DNA from: an uncultured Oscillospiraceae bacterium
GTDB lineage: Bacteria > Bacillota > Clostridia > Oscillospirales > Acutalibacteraceae
Reading direction: 5' to 3'
Assembly (NCBI GenBank): GCA_958366985.1
Contig: CATXDC010000011.1
Coordinates: forward strand, 34,471 to 98,470
Length of the DNA: 64,000 bases
Shown: positions 51,795 to 61,198 of the stretch, one piece after another
Layout of the letters: each line of letters opens with the position of its first letter
Numbering within the stretch: the first letter of the stretch is position 1
Position numbers and translations under genes: made by a program
The notes under the pieces: model-generated
The model's database searches: none
Told to the model about the DNA's origin: nothing
Seen by the model: the letters and a program-made list of their open reading frames with translations, nothing else

Positions 51795-52853
51795 ATGGCT
51801 TACCATATCAGTCCCGAGGCTTGGAAGCAAATGTTCCCAATTCCTGCGGATATTGTTGACAATCATATACGCCTTGCAGGCACTTTACAGCTCAAAGTAC
51901 TGCTGATACTTTTCCGTTACAGTGCAGAAGGAGCAGACGAGGAAAAAATTGCTCAGATACTTAAAACCGCTCCTGCTGATGTAAGGGACGCAATGAACTA
52001 TTGGGCGGAAAACGGTATACTTCTTGAAGACGGCGCTGCGCCTCAAGTGAAACCGGCTCCCGCACCTCAAAAAAGCGAAACACCAAAGCCGGCTGTACAG
52101 CAGAAGGCAAAACCCCAACAAATAAAATCTTCACCGGCCCCTACAACAGTCGTTTCCCCTCTTCCGGAAATAAAACCCGATCTTGAACAGATTGCAAGCC
52201 GCTGTGAGGAATGTCCTGAGCTACGCTATCTTTACACAGAGGCTCAGGCAAAGCTGGGACGCACCATCGGCTATGACGGACAGGCTTCACTTTTAATGCT
52301 TCACGACCATTATGGCCTTCCCGTAGAAGTAATTCTGATGCTCATAGGCTACTGTGTTTCCATTGACAAAAGGAACATGAACTACATACTTAAAGTTGGA
52401 AAAAGCTGGGCGGAAAAGGATATAGATACCCTTGAGAGGGCAGAAAGTGAAATTGAAAAACTTACATCACAGAAAACTCTCTGGGCTAAATTCAAATCCC
52501 TTACAGGAATTACAACTCCTCGTCCTACCTCAAAGCAAAGCGAATATTTATATAAATGGAGCGAAGAATGGGGATTTTCCTGCGACATGATATATCTTGC
52601 ATATGAAGAAATGGTAGATCATACGGAAAAACACACTTTCGCTTACATGGACAGAATTCTTGAAAACTGGAAAAACAACGGTATAACAACTCCACAGCTC
52701 CTGATGAAAAACAGACAGGAATGGGAGCAGAACAAAAACGCAAAGAAACAGGCAAAGGATGTACAGCAGAGCAATGCACCGTCCTATAATGTGGATGACT
52801 TTATAAAACGTGCCATGCAGGGTGCAGACGGACAGGGAGGCGAAAACAAATGA
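51795..52853 (+). CDS. DnaD-domain primosome protein
   Basis: A 352-residue protein: an N-terminal winged-helix part, a Pro/Lys-rich linker (~85-125), and two DnaD-type helical domains (~145-215, LMLHDHYGLPVEVILMLIGYC; ~250-330, YLYKWSEEWGFSCDMIYLAYEEM...YMDRILENWKNNGI). DnaD proteins bind DNA and help DnaI load the replicative helicase. The downstream ATP-dependent loader overlaps it by 4 nt, which supports that role. Confidence 0.88.
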   Translation: MAYHISPEAWKQMFPIPADIVDNHIRLAGTLQLKVLLILFRYSAEGADEEKIAQILKTAPADVRDAMNYWAENGILLEDGAAPQVKPAPAPQKSETPKPAVQQKAKPQQIKSSPAPTTVVSPLPEIKPDLEQIASRCEECPELRYLYTEAQAKLGRTIGYDGQASLLMLHDHYGLPVEVILMLIGYCVSIDKRNMNYILKVGKSWAEKDIDTLERAESEIEKLTSQKTLWAKFKSLTGITTPRPTSKQSEYLYKWSEEWGFSCDMIYLAYEEMVDHTEKHTFAYMDRILENWKNNGITTPQLLMKNRQEWEQNKNAKKQAKDVQQSNAPSYNVDDFIKRAMQGADGQGGENK

Positions 52854-53830
52854 AATATGATGGCTCCGTTTATGAAAGAGCTGAAAAGGAACTGGCTTTA
52901 AGACGCAGCAAAGCGGAAAAAGAACGTGAAATCCACCACAGCGAAGTAGTGGAAAAGTATCCGGAAATAGCTGAGCTTGAGCGTCAGATGGCAGTGTGCG
53001 GACTTGAAGCTGCAAAAGCAATAGGCATGAACAAGGATAAAAGCGCTGAATTTATCGAAACGCTTAAAAATCATAATCTTTCCGCACAAAGTCGCAGAGC
53101 TCAGATACTCAAAGAAGCCGGATATCCCGACGATTATCTTGAAGTCAAGTATTCCTGCCCCGTATGCGATGATAAAGGTTACATTAACGGCAGAATGTGT
53201 CCCTGTTATAAAAATCTCATAAGAACAATCGCTTATGATAAACTCAGCCGCATTTCTCCCCTTACAGTATCCACCTTTGAGGATTTCAGCCTTGACTATT
53301 ATCCTGAAATCCCCCTTGAAAATGGAGTAGTTCCCCGCAGACTTATGGCAGGAAATTACCGATACTGTAAAAATTATGCCGATAATTTTTCACTTAAATC
53401 TCCAAGTCTTATTCTCTATGGTGCAACGGGTCTGGGTAAAACCCATCTTTCCCTTGCCATTGCGGGAGAAGTCATAAGCAAAGGTTTTGGAGTGATTTAC
53501 GGTTCCGCTCAAAATCTTTTAAATCGCCTTGAAAACGAAAAATTCGGCAGAAGCGGTCAGGACGGAGATACTCTTTCCCTGCTTCTCGAATGTGATTTGC
53601 TCATTCTCGACGATTTGGGAGCGGAATTTTCCACTGCCTTTACCCTTTCGGCTATTTACAATATAATCAATTCCCGCATGCTTGCCTCTTTGCCCACAAT
53701 AATCAGCACAAATCTTGAACCGGGCGAACTGGATAAAAAGTATGACCAGCGTATAGCTTCCCGTATTTTAGGTTCCTTTACTCCGGTCTACTTCTGCGGA
53801 CGTGATATAAGGCAGCTTAAAATAAAATAA
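52850..53830 (+). CDS. DnaI/DnaC-type helicase loader ATPase
   Basis: A 326-residue protein. The N-terminal helical part is followed by a zinc-binding cluster CPVCDDKGYINGRMCPC and an AAA+ domain: Walker A YGATGLGKTHLSLAI, Walker B LLILDDLGAEF, sensor 1 IISTN, and an arginine-finger region RIASRIL. It should load the DnaB-type helicase at origins or stalled forks. ATGA overlap with dnaD. Confidence 0.9.
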   Translation: MKYDGSVYERAEKELALRRSKAEKEREIHHSEVVEKYPEIAELERQMAVCGLEAAKAIGMNKDKSAEFIETLKNHNLSAQSRRAQILKEAGYPDDYLEVKYSCPVCDDKGYINGRMCPCYKNLIRTIAYDKLSRISPLTVSTFEDFSLDYYPEIPLENGVVPRRLMAGNYRYCKNYADNFSLKSPSLILYGATGLGKTHLSLAIAGEVISKGFGVIYGSAQNLLNRLENEKFGRSGQDGDTLSLLLECDLLILDDLGAEFSTAFTLSAIYNIINSRMLASLPTIISTNLEPGELDKKYDQRIASRILGSFTPVYFCGRDIRQLKIK

Positions 53831-53849
53831 GAAAAGCGAGGAATTTTTC

Positions 53850-56030
53850 ATGGATATAATAAATCAGATTACAAACGAGTTTTCACTCCAGCGCTGGCAG
53901 GTTGAAAACACAGTAAAGCTTATAGATGAGGGCAACACCATTCCCTTTATTGCCCGTTACAGAAAGGAACAGCATGGCACTCTTGACGATCAGGTTCTGA
54001 GAGAGATTTCAGAAAGACTCGAATATCTTCGCAATCTCGAAAAGAGAAGAGAAGATGTTTTTGCAGCAATTGAGGCTCTTGAAGCCATGACTCCCGAAAT
54101 AGAAGAGGCTATTAAAAAAGCTGTTACTCTTGCAGAAATTGAGGACATCTACCGTCCCTATAAGCCCAAGAGAAAGACAAGGGCATCAGTTGCAAGAGAA
54201 AAGGGACTTGAACCCCTTGCAGATGCCATTTCCTCAGGAGAAACCGACGGAAAATTCCCCATTGACCTTGCAGAAAACTTTGTTGACCCTGAAAAAGGAG
54301 TGGAAACTCCTGCGGATGCTTTACAGGGAGCTATGGACATCATCGCTGAAAATATCTCCGACAACGCTGAAATAAGAAAGCGTCTTAGAAATCTCTTCAC
54401 TGTTGTAGGTACTGTTACAGTAAAAGCCGCCGACCCTGAAAAGGAAAGCGTTTACACCGCTTACTACGATTTCACTCAGCCTGTAAACAAAATGCACGGT
54501 CATCAGGTTCTTGCCATTGACCGTGGAGAACGTGAGGGATTTTTGAAGGTAAGCGTTTCAATAGACAGACAAAAGGCAATGAGAGTAATAGAATCCATCA
54601 CTGCAGTTGACCCCAATTCAACCTGCGTTGACGTTATGACCGATGTTGCAAATGACTCCTACGACAGACTTATTTCACCCTCCGTTGAACGTGAAATAAG
54701 AGCGATGCTCACCGAACAGGCTGCAACGGATGCAATTCATGTCTTCGCCTCAAATCTCCGTCCCCTGCTTATGCAGCCTCCCGTAAAGGGAAAGAACGCC
54801 ATAGGTCTTGACCCCGGATACAGAACAGGCTGTAAGGTAGCCGTTGTTGACGCAACAGGAAAGGTGCTTGATACAGGCGTTGCATACATCACACATTCCG
54901 CCGGAGAAAAAGAAAAGGCTAAAAAGCTCATACTTTCATTTATAGAGAAATACAATGTTGAAATAATAGCAATCGGCAACGGAACCGCTTCAAAAGAAAC
55001 TGAGATATTCACAGCCGACCTTATAAAGCAGGCATCTCATAAAGTTTCGTATATGGTTGTCAGCGAGGCAGGAGCTTCCGTTTACTCTGCTTCAAAGCTT
55101 GCAGCGGAAGAATTCCCTGAATACGACGTTTCACTCAGAAGTGCAGTTTCAATTGCAAGAAGACTTCAGGACCCATTAGCTGAGCTTGTTAAAATCGACC
55201 CAAAGGCAATCGGTGTAGGACAGTATCAGCACGATATGCCTCAGAAACAGCTTGCAGCTTCCCTTGACGGCGTTGTAGAAGACTGCGTTAACAGCGTAGG
55301 CGTTGACCTCAATACAGCTTCCCCCTCACTTCTTTCAAAGGTTGCAGGAATAAATGCAGGTGTTTCAAAGAACATTGTTGCATACAGAGAGGAAAACGGA
55401 GCATTTACATCGAGAGCTCAGATTAAAAAGGTACCGAAGCTCGGAGCAAAGGCATTTGAGCAGTGTGCAGGATTCCTGCGTATACCTGAGAGCAAAAATC
55501 CCCTTGATGCAACAGCAGTGCACCCGGAGTCCTACAAAGCTGCCGAGCTGCTTCTCACTCTTTGCGGATACACATTGAAGGATGTTGCAGCAGGAAACAT
55601 TGGTCAGCTCAGAGAGAGAGTTGACTCAATAGGCATTGAAGAAGCTGCAAAGCGTCTGGAAATCGGCGTACCCACTTTGGAGGATATTATAAAAGAGCTT
55701 CTGCGTCCCGGCCGTGACCCCCGTGATGAGCTTCCGAAGCCTCTTCTCAGAAGCGATATTATGGACATGAAAGACTTAAAGCCCGGCATGGAACTTAAAG
55801 GAACAGTCAGAAACGTTATAGATTTCGGTGCATTTATAGACATCGGAGTTCACCAGGACGGACTCGTACACATTTCACGAATCACTGACAGATTTATTAA
55901 GCATCCTTCAGAGGTGCTCACAGTAGGCGACATAGTCACAGTCTGGGTTCTCGACGTAGATACAAAGAGAGGCAGAATTTCTCTTACAATGAAGCAACCC
56001 AAAGCCGGTGAGGCCACAGCAGCCAACTGA
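53850..56030 (+). CDS. Tex-family RNA-binding transcription accessory protein
   Basis: A 726-residue Tex: N-terminal helical domain (FIARYRKEQHGTLDDQVLREI), YqgF-like nuclease-fold domain (AIGLDPGYRTGCKVAVVD, IGNGTASKETE), helix-hairpin-helix repeats (SVGVDLNTASPSLLSKVAGI; FTSRAQIKKVPKLGAKAFEQ) and a C-terminal S1 domain (LKGTVRNVIDFGAFIDIGVHQDGLVHIS). It binds RNA/DNA and influences transcription. It follows the helicase loader by 19 nt. Confidence 0.95.
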   Translation: MDIINQITNEFSLQRWQVENTVKLIDEGNTIPFIARYRKEQHGTLDDQVLREISERLEYLRNLEKRREDVFAAIEALEAMTPEIEEAIKKAVTLAEIEDIYRPYKPKRKTRASVAREKGLEPLADAISSGETDGKFPIDLAENFVDPEKGVETPADALQGAMDIIAENISDNAEIRKRLRNLFTVVGTVTVKAADPEKESVYTAYYDFTQPVNKMHGHQVLAIDRGEREGFLKVSVSIDRQKAMRVIESITAVDPNSTCVDVMTDVANDSYDRLISPSVEREIRAMLTEQAATDAIHVFASNLRPLLMQPPVKGKNAIGLDPGYRTGCKVAVVDATGKVLDTGVAYITHSAGEKEKAKKLILSFIEKYNVEIIAIGNGTASKETEIFTADLIKQASHKVSYMVVSEAGASVYSASKLAAEEFPEYDVSLRSAVSIARRLQDPLAELVKIDPKAIGVGQYQHDMPQKQLAASLDGVVEDCVNSVGVDLNTASPSLLSKVAGINAGVSKNIVAYREENGAFTSRAQIKKVPKLGAKAFEQCAGFLRIPESKNPLDATAVHPESYKAAELLLTLCGYTLKDVAAGNIGQLRERVDSIGIEEAAKRLEIGVPTLEDIIKELLRPGRDPRDELPKPLLRSDIMDMKDLKPGMELKGTVRNVIDFGAFIDIGVHQDGLVHISRITDRFIKHPSEVLTVGDIVTVWVLDVDTKRGRISLTMKQPKAGEATAAN

Positions 56031-56097
56031 GTTTGCACCCACGACGCAGCAGCGTGACGCTGCACCCATGTCGCACACCAACTGACGGTGGCAAACT
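56030..56097. repeat. GC-rich palindromic element after tex
   Basis: AGTTTGCACC (56030-56039) is complementary to GGTGGCAAACT (56087-56097) with one bulge, enclosing a perfect hairpin GCAGCG-TGA-CGCTGC (56049-56063). A CACC/GGTG hairpin (56076-56090) competes. It is notably GC-richer than its surroundings and has no T tail, so it is not an ordinary terminator. Confidence 0.55.
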
Positions 56098-56192
56098 ACT
56101 GTAGGTGCCTGCGGGCGTAATCATACCCGACATCAACTGGCAGAAAAAACAGCTAATGCCCACAGAAGATATCTCCCCTTACAGTGTAAATA

Positions 56193-56245
56193 AAAAGCAG
56201 GTTTTGGTACATTCCTTATGGATAATACCAAAGCCTGCTTTTGTA
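56193..56245. terminator. Bidirectional terminator between tex and the convergent deiminase gene
   Basis: 17-bp stem, 56193-56209 with 56226-56242 (AAAAGCAGG...CCTGCTTTT), with one G-T-type interruption; T runs on both strands. Confidence 0.8.
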
Positions 56246-56298
56246 ATTCAGCTCAAATATTACATTTGATTGCTATGATTCACTTAACATTTTGCTTT

Positions 56299-57096
56299 TT
56301 AATTTTCCCAGCTTATGCAATTAAGTACGCCGCCTTCTTCTGCAATTTCATTGACATTGACAGGAACTATTGTTTTAGCAAATATTTCTTTCGCCATAGC
56401 TATTGCCTTCTCATCCATTTGGCAGCCAAATACGGGCAAAAAAATATGCTTGTCAGTTTCTAAAAAATTAATATAGCAGCCTATGGCGCTGTCTTTAGGA
56501 GAATAATAATATGGAAAATCCACCACATCAATACCATATTTTTTTAAAGCGGCTTTAATCTTTTGTTCCAATCCGTTTCTTGCAGCAACCCGGTTACCTA
56601 TAACGATGTTTTCTCTCACAAATCTGACCATACCGTCGGCGTGCCCTGTCATATCACTTTTAAGTGAAGGGATAATGATAATCTGAGCCTGTAAAAACTC
56701 CTCTAATTTGCTGATAAGTAAAATGGGATTATACTTCTGATTTTCCTGAAATATCCGATTGCTTATAATAGCTTTTTCTTTGGACGGTGAAAATACGATA
56801 TTTCCTCCGTCAAGGTTTATGTCAGAATATGTGACAGGCAATGAAAGCTGAGAATTTAGATCCTTTTTATAGCTTGTTTTAAGTTTTGGCATATTCTTAA
56901 GGTAGCTCGGTTCATAACGAAATGAAACAAAGCTGCCGGCTTTTATTTTTACAGGCATAAAATCTCTCAGCCAGATGTCTTTTGTGTTATCAATATATTT
57001 ATATTTTATATTAAATAAATCGAGTGCGGCGAACAATCTGTCCGCCGCAGGCTTATATATAGTACTGGTTTTTAGAATAGAGGAGAAATAAAGCAT
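56299..57096 (-). CDS. Agmatine deiminase/PPAD-family protein
   Basis: A 265-residue guanidino-modifying enzyme fold. Motifs in order: WLRDFMPV (substrate Asp), NLDGGNIVFS, TGHADGMVRFV (catalytic His and Asp), and a C-terminal EEGGVLNCISW with the nucleophile Cys. It is shorter than typical agmatine deiminases (~330-370) and has Asn where many have His before Cys, so the substrate may differ from agmatine. The upstream gene ends 6 nt before it, and its AAAGG site lies in that gene's last codons. Confidence 0.8.
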   Translation of the reverse strand: MLYFSSILKTSTIYKPAADRLFAALDLFNIKYKYIDNTKDIWLRDFMPVKIKAGSFVSFRYEPSYLKNMPKLKTSYKKDLNSQLSLPVTYSDINLDGGNIVFSPSKEKAIISNRIFQENQKYNPILLISKLEEFLQAQIIIIPSLKSDMTGHADGMVRFVRENIVIGNRVAARNGLEQKIKAALKKYGIDVVDFPYYYSPKDSAIGCYINFLETDKHIFLPVFGCQMDEKAIAMAKEIFAKTIVPVNVNEIAEEGGVLNCISWEN

Positions 57097-57102
57097 GAAT
57101 GG

Positions 57103-57852
57103 TCAGCCTTTCAGTTTTTTCCAGTCTATTAATCCTTTAGCAAGTTGCTTTAGCCACTCTTCGTTATATTGATCTTTTTTAAGCTGCTGCATTATATAAC
57201 TCCTAATAATTTCAGTCCTGCTTAGCCCTGCTGTATATGGATATTCTCTAATGTTGTTTATCGGTAATGCTGACAAAACGCAGCTTGCAAAGTCATTTTT
57301 CAGGCCTCTTCTGGGCGAAAATACAATTTCATAATTTCTTGGTTCTACTGATTTTAAAATTATATCTCCATAGTATTGACATTTTATTCCCGTTTGACAT
57401 TCCCTATACTTATCACAATTTTCACACAAACATTGCGAAATTTTGCTTTGTGTTTCCATCTTGCCGTTTATCAAAGCGTTTTTGATGAGAAAGGATAAAT
57501 AATAATCATTTTTCATAGATAAAACAACATCTATTCCATCCTTTGTCCCATAATGAACATACAATTCGCCAAAATGATTTTTTTGTCTTTCTCTGGCAAG
57601 TCTATAAGTACTAGCGTTGCTTTTGTTAGCAGCATGTACTGAGTCATCATGAAATTTATCTTCATGATAATAGTAAGCCTCTACGAGCAATGGTTCAATT
57701 GTCAAATCCCCAATTTTAATTACATATTCGTTAACAAGAGCAGCACCAATTTCCTGCAAAATTTGCTCTTGATCTTTTTTATGATCGCCTTCACGCTTTG
57801 CTATGTTTTCGAGAGCTTCCACTTTTTCTTTAAGCTTATTTAAATCTGTCAT
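57103..57852 (-). CDS. Hypothetical protein with Cys cluster
   Basis: 249 residues. An N-terminal coiled-coil-like stretch (1-35) is followed by a region (LLVEAYYYHEDKFHDDSVHA, then GELYVHYGTKDGIDVVL, then SFLIKNALI) that recalls, weakly, the order of motifs in 3-methyladenine DNA glycosylases (EAY...HA, YV.YG, LIR.). A CENCDKYRECQTGIKCQYYG segment has four spaced Cys (possible metal site). The C terminus is basic (LSRTEIIRSYIMQQLKK). Not assigned to a family. Confidence 0.6.
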   Translation of the reverse strand: MTDLNKLKEKVEALENIAKREGDHKKDQEQILQEIGAALVNEYVIKIGDLTIEPLLVEAYYYHEDKFHDDSVHAANKSNASTYRLARERQKNHFGELYVHYGTKDGIDVVLSMKNDYYLSFLIKNALINGKMETQSKISQCLCENCDKYRECQTGIKCQYYGDIILKSVEPRNYEIVFSPRRGLKNDFASCVLSALPINNIREYPYTAGLSRTEIIRSYIMQQLKKDQYNEEWLKQLAKGLIDWKKLKG

Positions 57853-57908
57853 ATCTTTAACTCTCCTTTATTCTCGCTTTACTATACAATATAACAAACT
57901 AACTTTAT

Positions 57909-58082
57909 TCAATCCCAAATCCGCAGAATAATTGCCGGTCCGGTGTCGGAAATCTCATTATCTCCAATCACAATTTTATATTCCTCATATGGTTCCACCT
58001 CAATTTTTTCAACTGCCTCACGCTTTGCCAGTTCTTGAGCAAGCTCTGCTGTCGATACCTTGGATAAATCCACTTGACTCAC
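57909..58082 (-). CDS. BC1881-like small protein
   Basis: A 57-residue ORF starting (M)SQVDLSKVSTAELAQELAKRE, then GVEKIEVEPYEEYKI-type residues (here AVEKIEVEPYEEYKI), ending DTGPAIILRIWD. This is the pattern of BC1881-type microproteins, mostly seen in phage and mobile regions; function unknown. GTG 58082 has AAAGG upstream at tight spacing; GTG 58073 is an alternative. It lies in the accessory cluster with the Sel1 and AAA+ genes. Confidence 0.7.
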   Translation of the reverse strand: MSQVDLSKVSTAELAQELAKREAVEKIEVEPYEEYKIVIGDNEISDTGPAIILRIWD

Positions 58083-58132
58083 GATCCTTTCTTTTTTTAT
58101 AAATTATTTTCATATGGGATATAACCGATTTC

Positions 58133-58828
58133 TCAAACCTCCCTTCCCAATCTTTCATTTCTCCATTGTATTCTTTTTTTTGCGTATTTACCGTACCATT
58201 TAGCAGCTTCTTTATATCGTTTCTCTTCTTCATAATATTGTGCTAAATTCAGCATTCCTGCTTCACAGTCGTTTTCAGCGGATTTCTTAAACCAATAAAT
58301 CGCCTGTACAATATCCTCCGGTGTGCCTTTACCGTAAAAGTATCTATGCCCTAATCTGTTCTGTGCCTGAGCATCTCCGGATAACGCCGCATCTCTGTCA
58401 GCCGCAAATGCATTCTCTTCATCAGTCTCATCAGCATCAACCAGTTCATCTATAAATCGTGCATACTCTTCATCTTCAAAATATCTTTTAAACTGGGCGC
58501 TTACTGCATCTCCCTCCGGATCACGATGATTCATAACATAGTCCGTTACGTTTTGGTCTGTGCGTATATACCACTGAACCGCCTGATAATAATTTTTTCT
58601 GATTCCTCTTCCTGTTTCATAGCATTTGCCAACTGCATATATTGCATTTGCAAATCCCTGCTTGGCGGATTTTTTATATAAATCAAAAGCTTTTTTGTCC
58701 GCATCTTCATTATTAAGCCTCATGTAAAATGATGCCAGCACAAATTGTGCTCTTTTATCATTCTTTTTTACAGCTTTATCCCATATTTTAACGAAAGAAT
58801 CAAACCGTTTTGAATATTCTGCTTTCAT
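58133..58828 (-). CDS. Sel1-repeat protein
   Basis: A 231-residue soluble protein with Sel1-like repeats: KKSAKQGFANAIYAVGKCYETGRGIRKNYYQAVQWY (N half) and AQAQNRLGHRYFYGKGTPEDIVQAIYWFKKSAENDCEAGMLNLAQYY (C half), separated by an acidic linker. Sel1 solenoids act as adaptors. AAAGGA ribosome site; 112 nt downstream of the AAA+ ATPase in the same direction, suggesting a functional pair. Confidence 0.85.
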   Translation of the reverse strand: MKAEYSKRFDSFVKIWDKAVKKNDKRAQFVLASFYMRLNNEDADKKAFDLYKKSAKQGFANAIYAVGKCYETGRGIRKNYYQAVQWYIRTDQNVTDYVMNHRDPEGDAVSAQFKRYFEDEEYARFIDELVDADETDEENAFAADRDAALSGDAQAQNRLGHRYFYGKGTPEDIVQAIYWFKKSAENDCEAGMLNLAQYYEEEKRYKEAAKWYGKYAKKRIQWRNERLGREV

Positions 58829-58940
58829 TTTTAATCCTTTCCGAACTTATAAGCTGTTCGGCTTACAAGCTGCAGTATAACACAAAAATTTTTTTGATAC
58901 AAACTTCAGTTACTTTGTTTCTCCGGACTATTATTCTTAT

Positions 58941-60941
58941 CTAAAATCCGATACTGCGTTTTTCATCAGTGCGAGCAATATCACAATACGGCATATCATC
59001 CGCTGTCAGCGTCTGCAATACTTCTTGTGTTACATCTTCATAATTCATCTGCACAATACGATTTGCCTGTTCCATTCTTGCCTGTTCTATTAAATTACGA
59101 ACATATCTGCCGTTGCCGAAATTCTCAGTCTGGCGTGCCAAATCAAAAGCATCGAATAGTTTAGAGTAAAATCCCTCAGTGAATTTCAGTCCCTGCTTAT
59201 CAGCTATCAACTTTGCAATAGCTGCAAGCTCTTCAGTATCATAATCCAAAAACGGAACATGAAAGGCAATACGTGAACGCAATCCGGGATTTCGGCTGAG
59301 AAATTGCTCCATTTTATCAGGGTATCCGGCAAATATCACTACCATATTTTCTCTGTTGTTTTCCATTTCCTGTACAATTGTGTTAATTGCTTCATCACCA
59401 TATAATCCGCATTTATCTTCAATAAGGGAGTAGGCTTCATCAATAAAAAGTACACCGCCTTTAGCAAATTTGAATTTCTCTTTGACCATCTGCGCTGTCC
59501 AGCCCACATATTTTCCTACCAAATCAGCTCTCCCCACTTCATATAAATCTCCTTTGTCAAGCAAGCCGTTATCACGCATGATTCTCGCAAAAAGTCTTGC
59601 AACTGTTGTTTTTGCAGTTCCCGGATTACCTGTAAACACCATATGCATTGCCGGTCTATCATTAGGTATCCCTTTATCTTTATAGAGCTTTTGCACCTTA
59701 TAATAATTCAGTGCCTTGTAAATAACGGCTTTTGCTTGCGCAAGTCCAATCATTTCATTGAGTTCTTCGACAGCGCTGCCTTTAGGTTTAGCCGCAATAA
59801 TATTCTCTGTTGGGATTTTCGCTTTCTTATATTGCGGGTATACATAATAAAGCAGCTTGTGATTATACCATTGTGTAAAAATATGCTTTAGCTGAACAGC
59901 ACGATATAATTGCGTTTTATCTGTAATTTGAGCATATAATCGACTGTCCGGAGTTATGCCATGTTCATCTGCAAGTATTCTTAAGTATTTCTTTGCTCGG
60001 TTTCCGCTGACTTTATCCTCTCTTAATTCGACAAGAGGCAAATCAATGAGTTTCTCCAAAAAAGTATCTCGAGCTTTGCTGCATTCCTCAGGAATACAAA
60101 ATATCGTCAATACACTATTCCTGTATTTTTTGGCAGTTTCACAAAGTTTTTCAATAAGTTCTCCGCCCGGTCTTGCTACATCGCTGTCATCATCATTAAT
60201 TGGGGTATAATCAACAATAATTGCTCCGCCTTCACAGCTTCTGTAAAAAACATCATAAGAAAAGTCCAGAATGTTACATATTGGTGTAAAATCGATATGA
60301 CAAAATCGCTTGCTTTGGATTCTCTCATTTGCATAAAGTGATTCCAATAAAATCTTACAAATTTCCTTCCGATTGCTGCAGTCATCACTGCAAACCAAAT
60401 AATGAACCGGATGTCCCTTTATACCTCTTATAGGACTTTCAGTATAAATACGTTCTATTTCGGGTATTAGTGTTTCTTCAAAAAGCTTTGACTTAGACTT
60501 GTTTATCAAAGACTCCTTGGTATCGATTCTGTCAAGTAATTCCTCACTATAGTCCATACGTAATCGGTCAAGATCAAATCTCTTCAATATTTCATCTGTA
60601 TCACTGACAAAACCTCTTCTACTCGAAAGTGATAAGAAAATTTTAGTTAATTGGAGCGTTGTTTCTTCAACTGATATTTTCCTTATTTTCAGCCCGCTGT
60701 TTTTTAAATATTCCTTAAATTCAATCTCAACATCCATTTTAGTCTTGAAAATACCAATAAAGTCCATTGTCTTATTGGAAATACTGGTTCCGAAAAAGTA
60801 ATGATCCCTACCGCATTGCTGATAATATGCTTCGCTTTTCACGCATAAATCTTCCTCAAATGATTGCAAAAAGTTATTATCACAATTTTGAGGTAATTTT
60901 ACTTCTTCATCTACCGTAACCCTGATGTTATAAAACTGCAT
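58941..60941 (-). CDS. CbxX/SpoVK-type AAA+ ATPase
   Basis: 666 residues. The N-terminal ~380 are unrecognised, with a possible degenerate nucleotide-fold segment (VHYLVCSDDCSNRKEICKILLESL; GGAIIVDYTPINDDDSD). The C-terminal AAA+ domain has Walker A FTGNPGTAKTTVARLFA (~430-446), a pore-type loop VGKYVGWTA, Walker B GGVLFIDEAYSL, MVVIFAGY sensor 1, RNPGLRSRIAFHVPF (arginine finger), and a lid with NGRYVRNLIEQA. This is the CbbX/SpoVK remodelling group. GGAGGA ribosome site. Probably a remodeller working with the Sel1 protein; target unknown. Confidence 0.85.
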   Translation of the reverse strand: MQFYNIRVTVDEEVKLPQNCDNNFLQSFEEDLCVKSEAYYQQCGRDHYFFGTSISNKTMDFIGIFKTKMDVEIEFKEYLKNSGLKIRKISVEETTLQLTKIFLSLSSRRGFVSDTDEILKRFDLDRLRMDYSEELLDRIDTKESLINKSKSKLFEETLIPEIERIYTESPIRGIKGHPVHYLVCSDDCSNRKEICKILLESLYANERIQSKRFCHIDFTPICNILDFSYDVFYRSCEGGAIIVDYTPINDDDSDVARPGGELIEKLCETAKKYRNSVLTIFCIPEECSKARDTFLEKLIDLPLVELREDKVSGNRAKKYLRILADEHGITPDSRLYAQITDKTQLYRAVQLKHIFTQWYNHKLLYYVYPQYKKAKIPTENIIAAKPKGSAVEELNEMIGLAQAKAVIYKALNYYKVQKLYKDKGIPNDRPAMHMVFTGNPGTAKTTVARLFARIMRDNGLLDKGDLYEVGRADLVGKYVGWTAQMVKEKFKFAKGGVLFIDEAYSLIEDKCGLYGDEAINTIVQEMENNRENMVVIFAGYPDKMEQFLSRNPGLRSRIAFHVPFLDYDTEELAAIAKLIADKQGLKFTEGFYSKLFDAFDLARQTENFGNGRYVRNLIEQARMEQANRIVQMNYEDVTQEVLQTLTADDMPYCDIARTDEKRSIGF

Positions 60942-61198
60942 ATGCTATCCTCCGTTTCTGTTTTTTACGAGAACAGCATAGCACATATTATAATAAGACC
61001 TTATTATATAATTTTATATAGCCTGTTTTTGAGATTTTCGTATATATGCATAATCCTACACATAAATTTCACTGCTATATGCAGCAAATTTACAACAATT
61101 TAGCAACCATAAATTCTTATAATTGAACATATAAATCATATTCTCCTTCTAGCGATTAATATGTAAAATTATTAGGTTCTATTAATTTGCAAAAACAA
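60942..61198. other. AT-rich intergenic, no gene seen
   Basis: About 260 bp upstream of the AAA+ gene. It holds a short palindrome AATAAGACCTTATT-like (60991-61008), possibly promoter or operator DNA of the AAA+ gene, and no ORF. Confidence 0.4.

Noticed and set aside
58018..58233. 71-residue minus-strand ORF between BC1881-like and Sel1 genes
   Set aside because: It overlaps both genes in another frame, and its Lys/Arg/Ser-rich sequence has no family-like pattern.
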